Positions 1 to 5,927 of a DNA stretch of 5,927 bases are shown piece after piece (the first letter of the stretch is position 1; each line of letters opens with the position of its first letter). Below the pieces are notes generated by a model. The model saw only the letters and a list, made by a program, of their open reading frames with translations. It was not told where the DNA came from and searched no databases. The translations under genes and the position numbers were made by a program. The stretch is from Actinobacteria bacterium ADurb.Bin346 (lineage in GTDB: Bacteria > Actinomycetota > Humimicrobiia > Humimicrobiales > Humimicrobiaceae), in the NCBI GenBank assembly GCA_002068775.1, contig MWAX01000071.1, forward strand, positions 1 through 5,927. Reading direction: 5' to 3'.

Positions 1-3000
1 AAGCCTGGTTTCGGTTGTACCCTGCTCCAGGCCGTCAAAAGCCAGGTTTAGCCATGGCACTTTATACTCTTCCCTTATCCGCCTCGAAATTGCTGTTACC
101 ATTGTTCCGGGCATACAAGTAAATGGCAGGACATTAATGATACCATCAGCACCTTTTTTAATCCACTGTATCGATTTACCAATACTGAGCGCGCCTTCCC
201 CAAACCATTTTATTATATAAGGCTCTGCATTATCCCAGATCTCGTATATATTATCTTCCTCTATTTCTATCGTTTTGCCATTTATAATAGGTCTTTCAAG
301 AAGTTTATGGTATCTGTGGAGCACCCTGTTTAATATCCTGTTAGCTGCATAATACCTCACGCCTTTCAAATAATTTGGAAATGCCTTTACAGCTTCTGTA
401 AAAGAAAAATTTTTTGTGCCCTGGACCATCCTGTAATAAAGGTCTTTCTGTTTAATTGAATTATCCAGCTTTCCGGTTGCACTGGTATGATATCCCCATT
501 CGCCAAAATCAGGCAACTGCACTTCTCCCCCCATTGCTTCCACTTTTTTAACTATTTCATTATTGCTGAATGGGTGATTCCTGATATAAATTTCTCCGAC
601 AATGCCGATAAGGGGCTTTTCAATATCCAGCTTTTCAATACCTGCAAATTTTAATTCTGCAAGCTCAAGAAGCGATACAAGGCTGTCAACCACTCTTTTA
701 TTCCTGGAATTGCTGACAAGCTCGCATAATTTCAATAAAAGCTCATTGTAAACAGCATCAGCAGAACCTTTTACTTTCTCATAGGGCCTGATGCGATAGA
801 GATATCTTGAGAGATAATCAATCGTAAAAGCGCCGGCAAGAGCGCGCATATAAAGTTCAGCACCCTTTCTTCCCTGCATATCATATTCAATGTAGAACTG
901 CCTGCTTTCCGGCGCTCCGGGAGCAATCACCGGAACATCCCCGTATCCAAGCTCGCTTAGCAATATTTTTTGCATCTTGTTATACTGGCCAAATCTGCAG
1001 GGTCCATGCGTAAGCGGCATCAGAAAAGCGCATTTTTTAGGGTCGTTATATTTTAAAGTCTTAAGGATATCTCCGGTTGTCAGTATATAAGGGTAACATT
1101 CTTTACCCAGAGTATATTTGCGCCCAAGTTCGAGGGTCTCCTGATCCGCCATCATTACTTCTGCGTCAATTCCTCCTGCGCGGAACCCCGACTGTATCGC
1201 ATATGCTCCATCCCCCATATATGGAATATAGATCTTTCTTTTTTCATGCTTTTTAAAAGCAGCTTCTTTATAGGCGTTATTTTTAAGCAGGTTTTCACCA
1301 TTTAAACCCTTTAACCTCGCAACATTCTTAAGCGAGTCATAAAAAGCTTCGCATCTCGTGATGACGCCTGCCCCGGCAGTGTGCTCATCGACCTCGATTT
1401 TTAAGAAAGGCCTGTCAATTTCCCGTTCAAAATATTGCATGATAAATGAATCAGGGCCACATCCGAAATTTGTAATATATACCGGGAAAAGGCGCCTGTC
1501 TTTTTTGATTATCTCTATTGCGCTCAGTATCCGGTCACCAAACTCCCAGTACATATTGGGCCACTTATTAAAAATGTCCACATTATCAATTGGAAAAAAA
1601 TCCAGGGGGATTGCCTGTATGCCAAGGTCACGCAGCTTGCCGGGTATGTCCATGCTGATATTTGCATCGCAACTGTTATATGGCCTGCTTATAATAACTG
1701 CTGCCAGATCTTTTTCTCCGAGCTTATTTAGTGCAGCTTCTCCTTCTTTTCTAAGTCTTAAGTAAAACGCTTCCTGGGCTTTGAATGCAGCTTTAACAGC
1801 TTTTTGTATAGCCGCTTTATCAGATCCAAATTTTTTCCCAAGCTTCTGGAGCTGATGATTTTCAAGATAATGCCTGAAACTGAAGTTAATAAGAGGATCT
1901 ATTATTTTTTTTCTGTCTAAATTCATGGAAGCCTTTACAAAAGACGATATTCCCTGGACAAAGGGGCATGGATAGCTTCCGGTCCTTGAGCCTTCAATTT
2001 TTTTATTGTCGCATGGCATATCTCTGATGCTTGGAATAAAGATATAATCCACGCCTTTATCCAGAAGGTTCTGTATATGGCCCATCATGACTTTTATCGG
2101 AAAACATGTCTCAGCAACAACAAAGCCCAGCCCGTCACTGATTATCTTCCGGTTTGTTTTATCGGACAGCACGATTTCTATCCCAAGCTCATCAAAATAT
2201 GCTTTCCAGAATGGATAGAACTCATATGTTAGCATGGTATACGGAATACCCATCCTGATAACGCCTGCATTTTTATTTCTGCCTTCATTAAAAACAATTT
2301 CTTTATGGTTCTTAATGGCAGGTTGGTTCTTAATGTCTAGTTTTGTTTCAGCGCTTGAAATTCTTGATTGACTGTTATAAGGATCAAGCAAAATCTCGTC
2401 TCTTCTTTTAAAGAGGTCCTCAGGTGCAGATTTTATAATTTTTTTCTTTTCGTATTTTTCGCACCTGCCGCCATAAAACAATGGCTTTGCACCCTCAATG
2501 GACACTTTTTTTATCTGGCACATATTGGGGCATCCGCTGCACTCAAAGGAATTCTGTGAGTATTTTATATTTGAAATTTCCTTAAATCCCCTGAAATTTG
2601 ATTTTTCGGGCATGCTTTCAAGAGACCTTATGGCTGCTCCTATTGCGCCGGTGACTTCATGGTCTGGCGGAACTATTATTTGTTTTCCAAGATAGTTTTC
2701 AAAAGCTGCAACAACTGCTTTGTTAAATGCCACTGCACCCTGAAAAAAAATCCTGCTGCCGATTTTTTTCCTGCCCACAACCCTGTTTATATAATTTATA
2801 GCTATTGAATAGGCAAGGCCTGCAAGTATATTGTCTATCGTTGCGCCATTCTGGTAATGAGAATATACATTTGTTTCCATAAAAACAGTGCATCTCTCTC
2901 CAAGATTAAGCGGTGAGCCCGCAGTCATCGCCATGCTGCCGAAATCCTCTATCTTAATATCAAATCTTTCGGACTGTTCTTCCAGGAAAGAGCCTGTGCC

Positions 3001-4320
3001 TGCAGCGCATATCTTGTTCATTTCAAAATCAACTATTACACCCTTCTCCATTGAAATATACTTCGAGTCCTGTCCGCCTATCTCAAAAATAGTATCCACT
3101 TCGCTGTCAATATTGGCAGCTGCAGCCGCCTGCGCAGTTATTTCATTTATTATTGTATCTGCACCTGCAAAATCTCCAATAAGATATCTTCCGGACCCGG
3201 TAGTACCGACAGCGCGGACATTTATCCGATCGCCTATCTCATTGCCTATGGCTTCAATGCCTTTTCTCACTGCTTCTATGGGCCTGCCTGCGGTACGAAG
3301 ATAGACCTTTGAAATCAGTCTCTTCTCACTGTCAATTGCAACCACATTTGTGCTTATAGAGCCAACGTCTATGCCAATGTAAGCATCTGTAGCACCATTA
3401 TTTTTAAAAATATAATTAGAATTGTTTCTGCCAGGCAGAATAGACTTAGTGATTGCCAGTGGTTTAAAAGTCTCTTTTTTATAAACAAAATTTTCCAGAT
3501 AATCTCTTATCTTCAGCAGCATTTCTTCAAGCCCTGCAGCGCTGTGACAATTTTGTTTTCCAATGCTAAGCGCAGCGCCGATTGCCCCGATCGATGAACG
3601 GTACTCGGGAATAAATATTTCCTGGCCAAGAATGCTTTTAAATGCCTGATCCATAGCCATGTTATATGAGACTCCACCGCAAAACGCTACGGGCGCTAAA
3701 AAATCCTTGCCTTTTACTATTCCGGACTTAAAGCTTCTTGCCATTGCATAGCATAGGCCCAAAGCTATGTCTTCATCTCTTGCAGCTTCCTGCTGAAGAT
3801 GTATCATGTCTGACTTGGCAAAGACACTGCACCTGCCTGCAATTGTAGAGGGGTTTTTCGATTTCAGGGCGAGCTCACAAAATTGTTCTATAGTAAGATT
3901 AAACCTTGACGCCTGCTGGTCCAGGAAAGAGCCCGTGCCTGCAGCGCAAAGCTCATTCATGGCATAATCACCGGCTGCAAGGTCAATGAATTTTGAATCC
4001 TGGCCTCCTATTTCAATAACCGTTTTTATTTCAGGGTGTAGAAAAGATATGGATGTTATAATGGCTTCAATTTCATTTATGAACCTGCAGTCCAGGAGAC
4101 GGGATAGCGCTTTACCTCCGGAACCTGTAAAGGCAACTCCATAAGCCACAGTCGAGCCGCTTTTTTTCAAAATGTTCCCCATGTCTTTTTCTATGAGTTT
4201 TACAGGTTCCCCGTAATGCCTGGAATAAGGCATCACATCTGCTATTTTTAAATCCTCGTCCACAACTGCACGGTTAACGCTTATGGCGCCTATATCATAT
4301 CCTATATAATATTTTTTCAA
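1..4320 (-). CDS. Giant tandem BadF/HgdC-type acyl-CoA dehydratase activase with DUF2229 and HgdB-like regions (3' end outside window)
   Basis: The minus-strand frame is open for 1440 codons from TTG 4320-4318 to base 1 without a stop, so the C-terminus is missing; members of this family are usually about 1400-1450 residues, so little is probably lost. An in-frame TGA at 4338-4336 leaves TTG as the only plausible start, preceded by GGACAGGAA. Domain 1 (about 4-255) has D9-x-G11, GGQDSK (about 105-110), C125-AAGTGSF, GRC164 and GGVSYN (215-220). Domain 2 (about 313-560) has D318-x-G320-S, GGQDSK (415-420), C438-AAGTGSF, ERC477 and QGAVAFN (527-533). These are BadF/BadG/HgdC (PF01869) ASKHA ATPase signatures; in HgdC the two cysteines bind a [4Fe-4S] cluster shared across a homodimer. 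A cysteine group follows (C594, C597, C601, C620), then a DUF2229-like segment from about 686 (MGIPYTML, ETC739FP, MPC770, YPC785PF). The HgdB/COG3580-3581-like part has NFGC954GPDS, VDEHTAGAG, GKEC1075YPY, HGPC1108RFGQ and PFTC1402MPGT. Known family role: ATP-driven low-potential electron delivery to 2-hydroxyacyl-CoA dehydratase-like enzymes. The substrate is unknown; no separate dehydratase subunits lie in the window. Confidence 0.9.
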   Translation of the reverse strand, partial: MKKYYIGYDIGAISVNRAVVDEDLKIADVMPYSRHYGEPVKLIEKDMGNILKKSGSTVAYGVAFTGSGGKALSRLLDCRFINEIEAIITSISFLHPEIKTVIEIGGQDSKFIDLAAGDYAMNELCAAGTGSFLDQQASRFNLTIEQFCELALKSKNPSTIAGRCSVFAKSDMIHLQQEAARDEDIALGLCYAMARSFKSGIVKGKDFLAPVAFCGGVSYNMAMDQAFKSILGQEIFIPEYRSSIGAIGAALSIGKQNCHSAAGLEEMLLKIRDYLENFVYKKETFKPLAITKSILPGRNNSNYIFKNNGATDAYIGIDVGSISTNVVAIDSEKRLISKVYLRTAGRPIEAVRKGIEAIGNEIGDRINVRAVGTTGSGRYLIGDFAGADTIINEITAQAAAAANIDSEVDTIFEIGGQDSKYISMEKGVIVDFEMNKICAAGTGSFLEEQSERFDIKIEDFGSMAMTAGSPLNLGERCTVFMETNVYSHYQNGATIDNILAGLAYSIAINYINRVVGRKKIGSRIFFQGAVAFNKAVVAAFENYLGKQIIVPPDHEVTGAIGAAIRSLESMPEKSNFRGFKEISNIKYSQNSFECSGCPNMCQIKKVSIEGAKPLFYGGRCEKYEKKKIIKSAPEDLFKRRDEILLDPYNSQSRISSAETKLDIKNQPAIKNHKEIVFNEGRNKNAGVIRMGIPYTMLTYEFYPFWKAYFDELGIEIVLSDKTNRKIISDGLGFVVAETCFPIKVMMGHIQNLLDKGVDYIFIPSIRDMPCDNKKIEGSRTGSYPCPFVQGISSFVKASMNLDRKKIIDPLINFSFRHYLENHQLQKLGKKFGSDKAAIQKAVKAAFKAQEAFYLRLRKEGEAALNKLGEKDLAAVIISRPYNSCDANISMDIPGKLRDLGIQAIPLDFFPIDNVDIFNKWPNMYWEFGDRILSAIEIIKKDRRLFPVYITNFGCGPDSFIMQYFEREIDRPFLKIEVDEHTAGAGVITRCEAFYDSLKNVARLKGLNGENLLKNNAYKEAAFKKHEKRKIYIPYMGDGAYAIQSGFRAGGIDAEVMMADQETLELGRKYTLGKECYPYILTTGDILKTLKYNDPKKCAFLMPLTHGPCRFGQYNKMQKILLSELGYGDVPVIAPGAPESRQFYIEYDMQGRKGAELYMRALAGAFTIDYLSRYLYRIRPYEKVKGSADAVYNELLLKLCELVSNSRNKRVVDSLVSLLELAELKFAGIEKLDIEKPLIGIVGEIYIRNHPFSNNEIVKKVEAMGGEVQLPDFGEWGYHTSATGKLDNSIKQKDLYYRMVQGTKNFSFTEAVKAFPNYLKGVRYYAANRILNRVLHRYHKLLERPIINGKTIEIEEDNIYEIWDNAEPYIIKWFGEGALSIGKSIQWIKKGADGIINVLPFTCMPGTMVTAISRRIREEYKVPWLNLAFDGLEQGTTETRL

Positions 4321-4358
4321 TTCCTGTCCAAATCTTCAAGCTTATTATTTCTTAAAAG

Positions 4359-4387
4359 ATTTAACTTTAAATATAAAGATTCTGCAA
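4359..4387 (-). promoter_or_regulatory. Weak candidate promoter for the giant activase gene
   Basis: On the minus strand TTGCAG (4387-4382) is separated by 17 bp from TTAAAT (4364-4359), matching four of six bases of the -10 consensus. This would start transcription roughly 30 nt before the TTG start codon. The stretch is so AT-rich that near-consensus -10 boxes are expected by chance, and other alignments are possible. Confidence 0.3.
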
Positions 4388-4440
4388 CCTTTTTTTTACA
4401 ATTGGGCGCTTTCTGAATCCCGCTTCATATTGAATTGAGT

Positions 4441-4550
4441 CATTTTAAACTTAAATGGAATTTTTAAATTTAAATGCCATTTTAAACCATTTTAAAATTT
4501 TAATCTTTAAACATAGATCTTAAAACTTTAAAACTTAAAACTTTAATCTT
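4441..4550. repeat. AT-rich repeat cluster in the divergent intergenic region
   Basis: Almost pure A+T sequence built from a few short words. The palindrome TTTAAA occurs seven times, starting at 4444, 4463, 4469, 4481, 4491, 4506 and 4527, with an eighth at 4366. CCATTTTAAA is repeated in immediate tandem (4477-4486 and 4487-4496), with a partial copy CATTTTAAA at 4441-4449. TTAAAACTT occurs three times with shared ends (4520-4528, 4528-4536, 4535-4543). TTTAATCTT occurs at 4499-4507 and 4542-4550. AAATGG (4453-4458) and CCATTT (4477-4482) form a spaced inverted repeat. The cluster abuts the -35 box of the rightward promoter, so UP-element or protein-binding roles are possible; low-complexity drift is the alternative. 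Confidence 0.6.
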
Positions 4551-4577
4551 GACAATATGGCGCTGCAATTATATTTT
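4549..4577 (+). promoter_or_regulatory. Sigma70-like promoter of gpsA
   Basis: A perfect -35 box TTGACA (4549-4554) is followed after 17 bp by TATTTT (4572-4577), with overlapping alternative TATATT at 4570-4575 (15-bp spacer). Predicted transcription starts near 4584, giving a short leader of about 25 nt before the start codon. A/T-tract repeats lie immediately upstream, where an UP element would sit. No riboswitch-sized leader fits in this space. Confidence 0.75.
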
Positions 4578-4594
4578 TAAAAAAATATTATCGA

Positions 4595-4601
4595 AGAAAG
4601 G
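4595..4601 (+). promoter_or_regulatory. Ribosome binding site deciding the gpsA start
   Basis: AGAAAGG lies 8 nt before GTG 4610 but only 2 nt before the earlier in-frame GTG at 4604. Normal Shine-Dalgarno spacing therefore favours the start at 4610. The difference is only two residues (Met-Arg) at the N-terminus. Confidence 0.7.
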
Positions 4602-4609
4602 CAGTGAGA

Positions 4610-5710
4610 GTGGTTAATAAAGTTTGTGTGCTTGGGGCAGGTTATATGGGGGGAGCGATAACTTTTCCTCTTTCTGATAATGGTATCGGGGTGAACCTCT
4701 GGGGCACATGGCTGGATGACGATCTTATAAGCGGTTCAATCGGCGGATTTCATCCAAGGCTAAAAAAGCCTTTAAATAAAAATGTTAAATTTTTTTACAG
4801 CAGCTGCTTAAAGGATGCAATAAGCGGGGTGGACACCTTTTTCATTGCTGTTACAAGTGAAGGTTTTCCGGGCGTATTTGAACTGCTGGTTGATAACCTT
4901 GATTTCAGTAAAAATTATTGCTTTTTTAAATTAACTAAAGGGCTTGTTAAATACCAGGGCAAAATAGTCCGGGCCTCAGAGGCCGCTGAATCCATTTACA
5001 AAAAACATTTAAAAAACTTATCCGGCAATATCAAAGGCGCAAGTGAAAAAAACAGGATTTATAAGCCAGCCGGCTTTGCCATGACATCAATAGGAGGGCC
5101 CGTAAGAGCTGTGGATCTCGCATCCAGGATACCCACAGTAAGCGTGTATGGCTCAAACACCAAGGCAGCTTTTGACAAAATTAAATATTTTACGACAGAT
5201 TATTACAGAATACACCGGTCCAGTGACCCTGCAGGAGTAGAAATCTGCTCAACATTCAAGAATATCTATTCAATTGCTGCAGGCCTGTGCGATGGAATAT
5301 ATGGAAGAAATTTTAAAGGCAGTTATTATAACATCATTGCTCTTTTATTTAATCAGTCTGTTCTTGAAATGCTAAAAATCGTTGAAGCTGCAGGAGGTAA
5401 AAAAGAAACTGCCATCAGTTTTGCAGGCATAGGCGACCTGCATGTAACAAGTGCAGCCGGAAGAAACAGAAAGTATGGCGAGCTTGTTGGCTCTGGGGAT
5501 GATCCTGCTGAAGCTTACTGCAAAATGCAGAGAGAGGGCGAATATGGTGAAGGTTATGTCGCTCTTAAATTATCGATTCCCTGGCTCGATAAGTTTGGCC
5601 TTGATATTGAAAAAGAGCTTCCCCTTTTAAGCACACTTTACAGAATCATTTATAAAAAAAATGATATTAAAAAGGCGCTTAACCGTCTGATTTTAAAAAT
5701 GGGAAACTGA
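4610..5710 (+). CDS. gpsA: NAD(P)-dependent glycerol-3-phosphate dehydrogenase, divergent GpsA family
   Basis: The encoded 366-residue protein (GTG start; GTG 4604 would add two residues) matches the GpsA fold from end to end. GpsA reduces dihydroxyacetone phosphate to sn-glycerol-3-phosphate in the cytoplasm, for phospholipid synthesis. Visible motifs are the Rossmann dinucleotide loop GAGYMGGA (9-16), LTKGL (about 108-112, the conserved SKG/TKG lysine), GGPVRAVDLASRIPT (162-176, the family's GPSFAxE...PT block), STFKN with the probable catalytic Lys217, AGLCDGIYGRN, AGIGDL (272-277), GRNRKYG (284-290, the SRNxxxG phosphate-binding Arg-Asn) and a degenerate EGEYGEGY (309-316) where most members have VEGxxT. 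It is about 30 residues longer than typical 330-residue enzymes; the extra length sits mainly around residues 128-157, before the GGP block, in a Lys/Asn-rich stretch. After the second beta strand it has LWGTWLDDD and a later HPRL rather than the usual LWxRxxE pattern. It has its own promoter, is divergent from the activase gene, and is followed by a probable terminator, so it looks monocistronic. The family assignment is firm; exact substrate and cofactor preference are inferred. Confidence 0.85.
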   Translation: MVNKVCVLGAGYMGGAITFPLSDNGIGVNLWGTWLDDDLISGSIGGFHPRLKKPLNKNVKFFYSSCLKDAISGVDTFFIAVTSEGFPGVFELLVDNLDFSKNYCFFKLTKGLVKYQGKIVRASEAAESIYKKHLKNLSGNIKGASEKNRIYKPAGFAMTSIGGPVRAVDLASRIPTVSVYGSNTKAAFDKIKYFTTDYYRIHRSSDPAGVEICSTFKNIYSIAAGLCDGIYGRNFKGSYYNIIALLFNQSVLEMLKIVEAAGGKKETAISFAGIGDLHVTSAAGRNRKYGELVGSGDDPAEAYCKMQREGEYGEGYVALKLSIPWLDKFGLDIEKELPLLSTLYRIIYKKNDIKKALNRLILKMGN

Positions 5711-5747
5711 AAAAGAAAATCGCTCTGAGCTATGCTAAAACCAGGCC

Positions 5748-5769
5748 AAATCAGGATCAAATCAGGACT
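5748..5769 (+). repeat. Tandem 11-bp direct repeat downstream of gpsA
   Basis: AAATCAGGATC (5748-5758) is followed directly by AAATCAGGACT (5759-5769); nine of eleven bases match. A further ATCAG at 5771-5775 keeps a similar phase, so the ATCAG core occurs at 5750, 5761 and 5771, about one helical turn apart. No function is recognised. Confidence 0.6.
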
Positions 5770-5788
5770 TATCAGTTGTCCAGGGGAT

Positions 5789-5810
5789 CTAAAGCAGGGC
5801 TAAAGCTGTG
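5789..5810 (+). repeat. Second 11-bp direct repeat, CTAAAGC type
   Basis: CTAAAGCAGGG (5789-5799) and CTAAAGCTGTG (5800-5810) are adjacent and match at nine of eleven positions. GGGC (5797-5800) can also pair with GCCC (5810-5813) across a 9-nt loop, but the stem is only 4 bp. The segment up to 5831 is noticeably GC-richer than its surroundings. Function unknown. Confidence 0.5.
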
Positions 5811-5831
5811 CCCCCGACCCGACCAGTCCGG

Positions 5832-5879
5832 TTATTTATTGATAAATAATTATTTTTTTGTTTTTTTAGTTTTTTTTTA
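5832..5879 (+). terminator. Probable Rho-independent terminator of gpsA (AT-only stem)
   Basis: TTATTTA (5832-5838), loop TTGA (5839-5842) and TAAATAA (5843-5849) form a perfect 7-bp hairpin. It is followed by TTATTTTTTTG and two more T-runs separated by AG. Orientation of the T-tract supports termination of rightward transcription about 120 nt past the gpsA stop. The stem contains no G-C pair, so it is weak by canonical standards; the unusually long T-rich tail may compensate. Confidence 0.6.
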
Positions 5880-5889
5880 GTTTTTGTAC

Positions 5890-5918
5890 TTGACTTTCCT
5901 GATGAACTGTGATAAAGT
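5890..5918 (+). promoter_or_regulatory. Candidate promoter for a gene beyond the right edge
   Basis: TTGACT (5890-5895, five of six bases of consensus) is followed after 17 bp by TAAAGT (5913-5918, four of six). It lies just after the gpsA terminator and reads out of the window, as expected for a new transcription unit. The downstream gene is not visible, so this rests on motif spacing only. Confidence 0.4.
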
Positions 5919-5922
5919 TCAT
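5902..5922. promoter_or_regulatory. Inverted repeat overlapping the right-edge promoter (candidate operator)
   Basis: ATGAACT (5902-5908) and AGTTCAT (5916-5922) are perfect inverted copies separated by 7 nt. The right arm covers the predicted -10 box, which is a position typical of repressor operators. A 21-bp dyad of this shape suits a dimeric helix-turn-helix regulator. I do not recognise the regulator family from the half-site. Confidence 0.45.
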
Positions 5923-5927
5923 TATAC

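Noticed and set aside
1358..1765. 135-codon plus-strand open frame
   Set aside because: It lies antisense to the HgdB-like part of the activase, whose motifs (VDEHTAGAG, NFGC) are clear on the minus strand; the plus-strand product is low-complexity and resembles no family I know.
2368..2695. Two overlapping plus-strand open frames of 63 and 65 codons
   Set aside because: Both are antisense to the cysteine-cluster region of the activase and overlap each other in different frames; no ribosome binding site or recognisable domain.
2888..3304. 138-codon plus-strand open frame
   Set aside because: It is a shadow of the second BadF domain; the minus strand carries the GGQDSK and CAAGTGSF motifs across the same bases.
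4441..4550. AT-rich array considered as a replication origin unwinding element
   Set aside because: I see no DnaA-box-like TTATNCACA sequences nearby and no replication genes; the promoter-proximal position suggests regulation instead.
5733..5804. Possible 23-codon peptide starting at ATG 5733 after gpsA
   Set aside because: It has no good Shine-Dalgarno, no recognisable composition, and is built from the 11-bp direct repeats; more likely untranslated spacer.
5783..5815. GC-richer segment with GGGG/CCCC and GGGC/GCCC pairings, considered as a structured RNA or main terminator
   Set aside because: The stems are only 4 bp with large loops and are not followed directly by a T-tract; the AT hairpin at 5832 fits a terminator better.

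Overview
The window holds two divergently transcribed protein genes and the edge of a third transcription unit. It looks like chromosomal DNA from an AT-leaning, probably strictly anaerobic bacterium. The anaerobe inference rests on the oxygen-sensitive BadF/HgdC activator family of the large gene. Bacterial origin is supported by sigma70-like TTGACA promoters and a GpsA-type glycerol-3-phosphate dehydrogenase. I cannot place it to a phylum. There is no rRNA, tRNA, mobile element or CRISPR array.

Region 1 (4320 down to 1, minus strand) is one very long open frame of 1440 codons that leaves the window before its stop. It encodes a giant 2-hydroxyacyl-CoA dehydratase activator-type protein. Two BadF/HgdC ASKHA ATPase domains lie in tandem, followed by a small cysteine cluster, a DUF2229-type segment, and a C-terminal half related to the dehydratase (HgdB/COG3580-3581) fold. 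It probably starts at a TTG codon. Most plus-strand open frames in 1358-3304 are antisense shadows of it.

Region 2 (about 4321-4609) is the divergent intergenic region. It is extremely AT-rich and carries repeated TTTAAA, CCATTTTAAA and TTAAAACTT words directly upstream of a good TTGACA/TATTTT promoter that reads rightward. A weaker candidate promoter reads leftward.

Region 3 (4610-5710, plus strand) encodes a divergent member of the NAD(P)-dependent glycerol-3-phosphate dehydrogenase family (GpsA). This enzyme makes the sn-glycerol-3-phosphate backbone of bacterial phospholipids. It keeps the catalytic Lys and the Arg-Asn phosphate-binding pair but is longer than usual because of an internal insertion.

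Region 4 (5711-5927) has no convincing gene. It holds two pairs of 11-bp direct repeats, an AT-only hairpin with a long T-rich tail (probable terminator of gpsA), and at the very end a candidate promoter overlapped by a perfect 7-bp inverted repeat, probably serving a gene beyond the window. The two genes share no obvious pathway; their pairing appears to be a matter of shared regulatory DNA at most.
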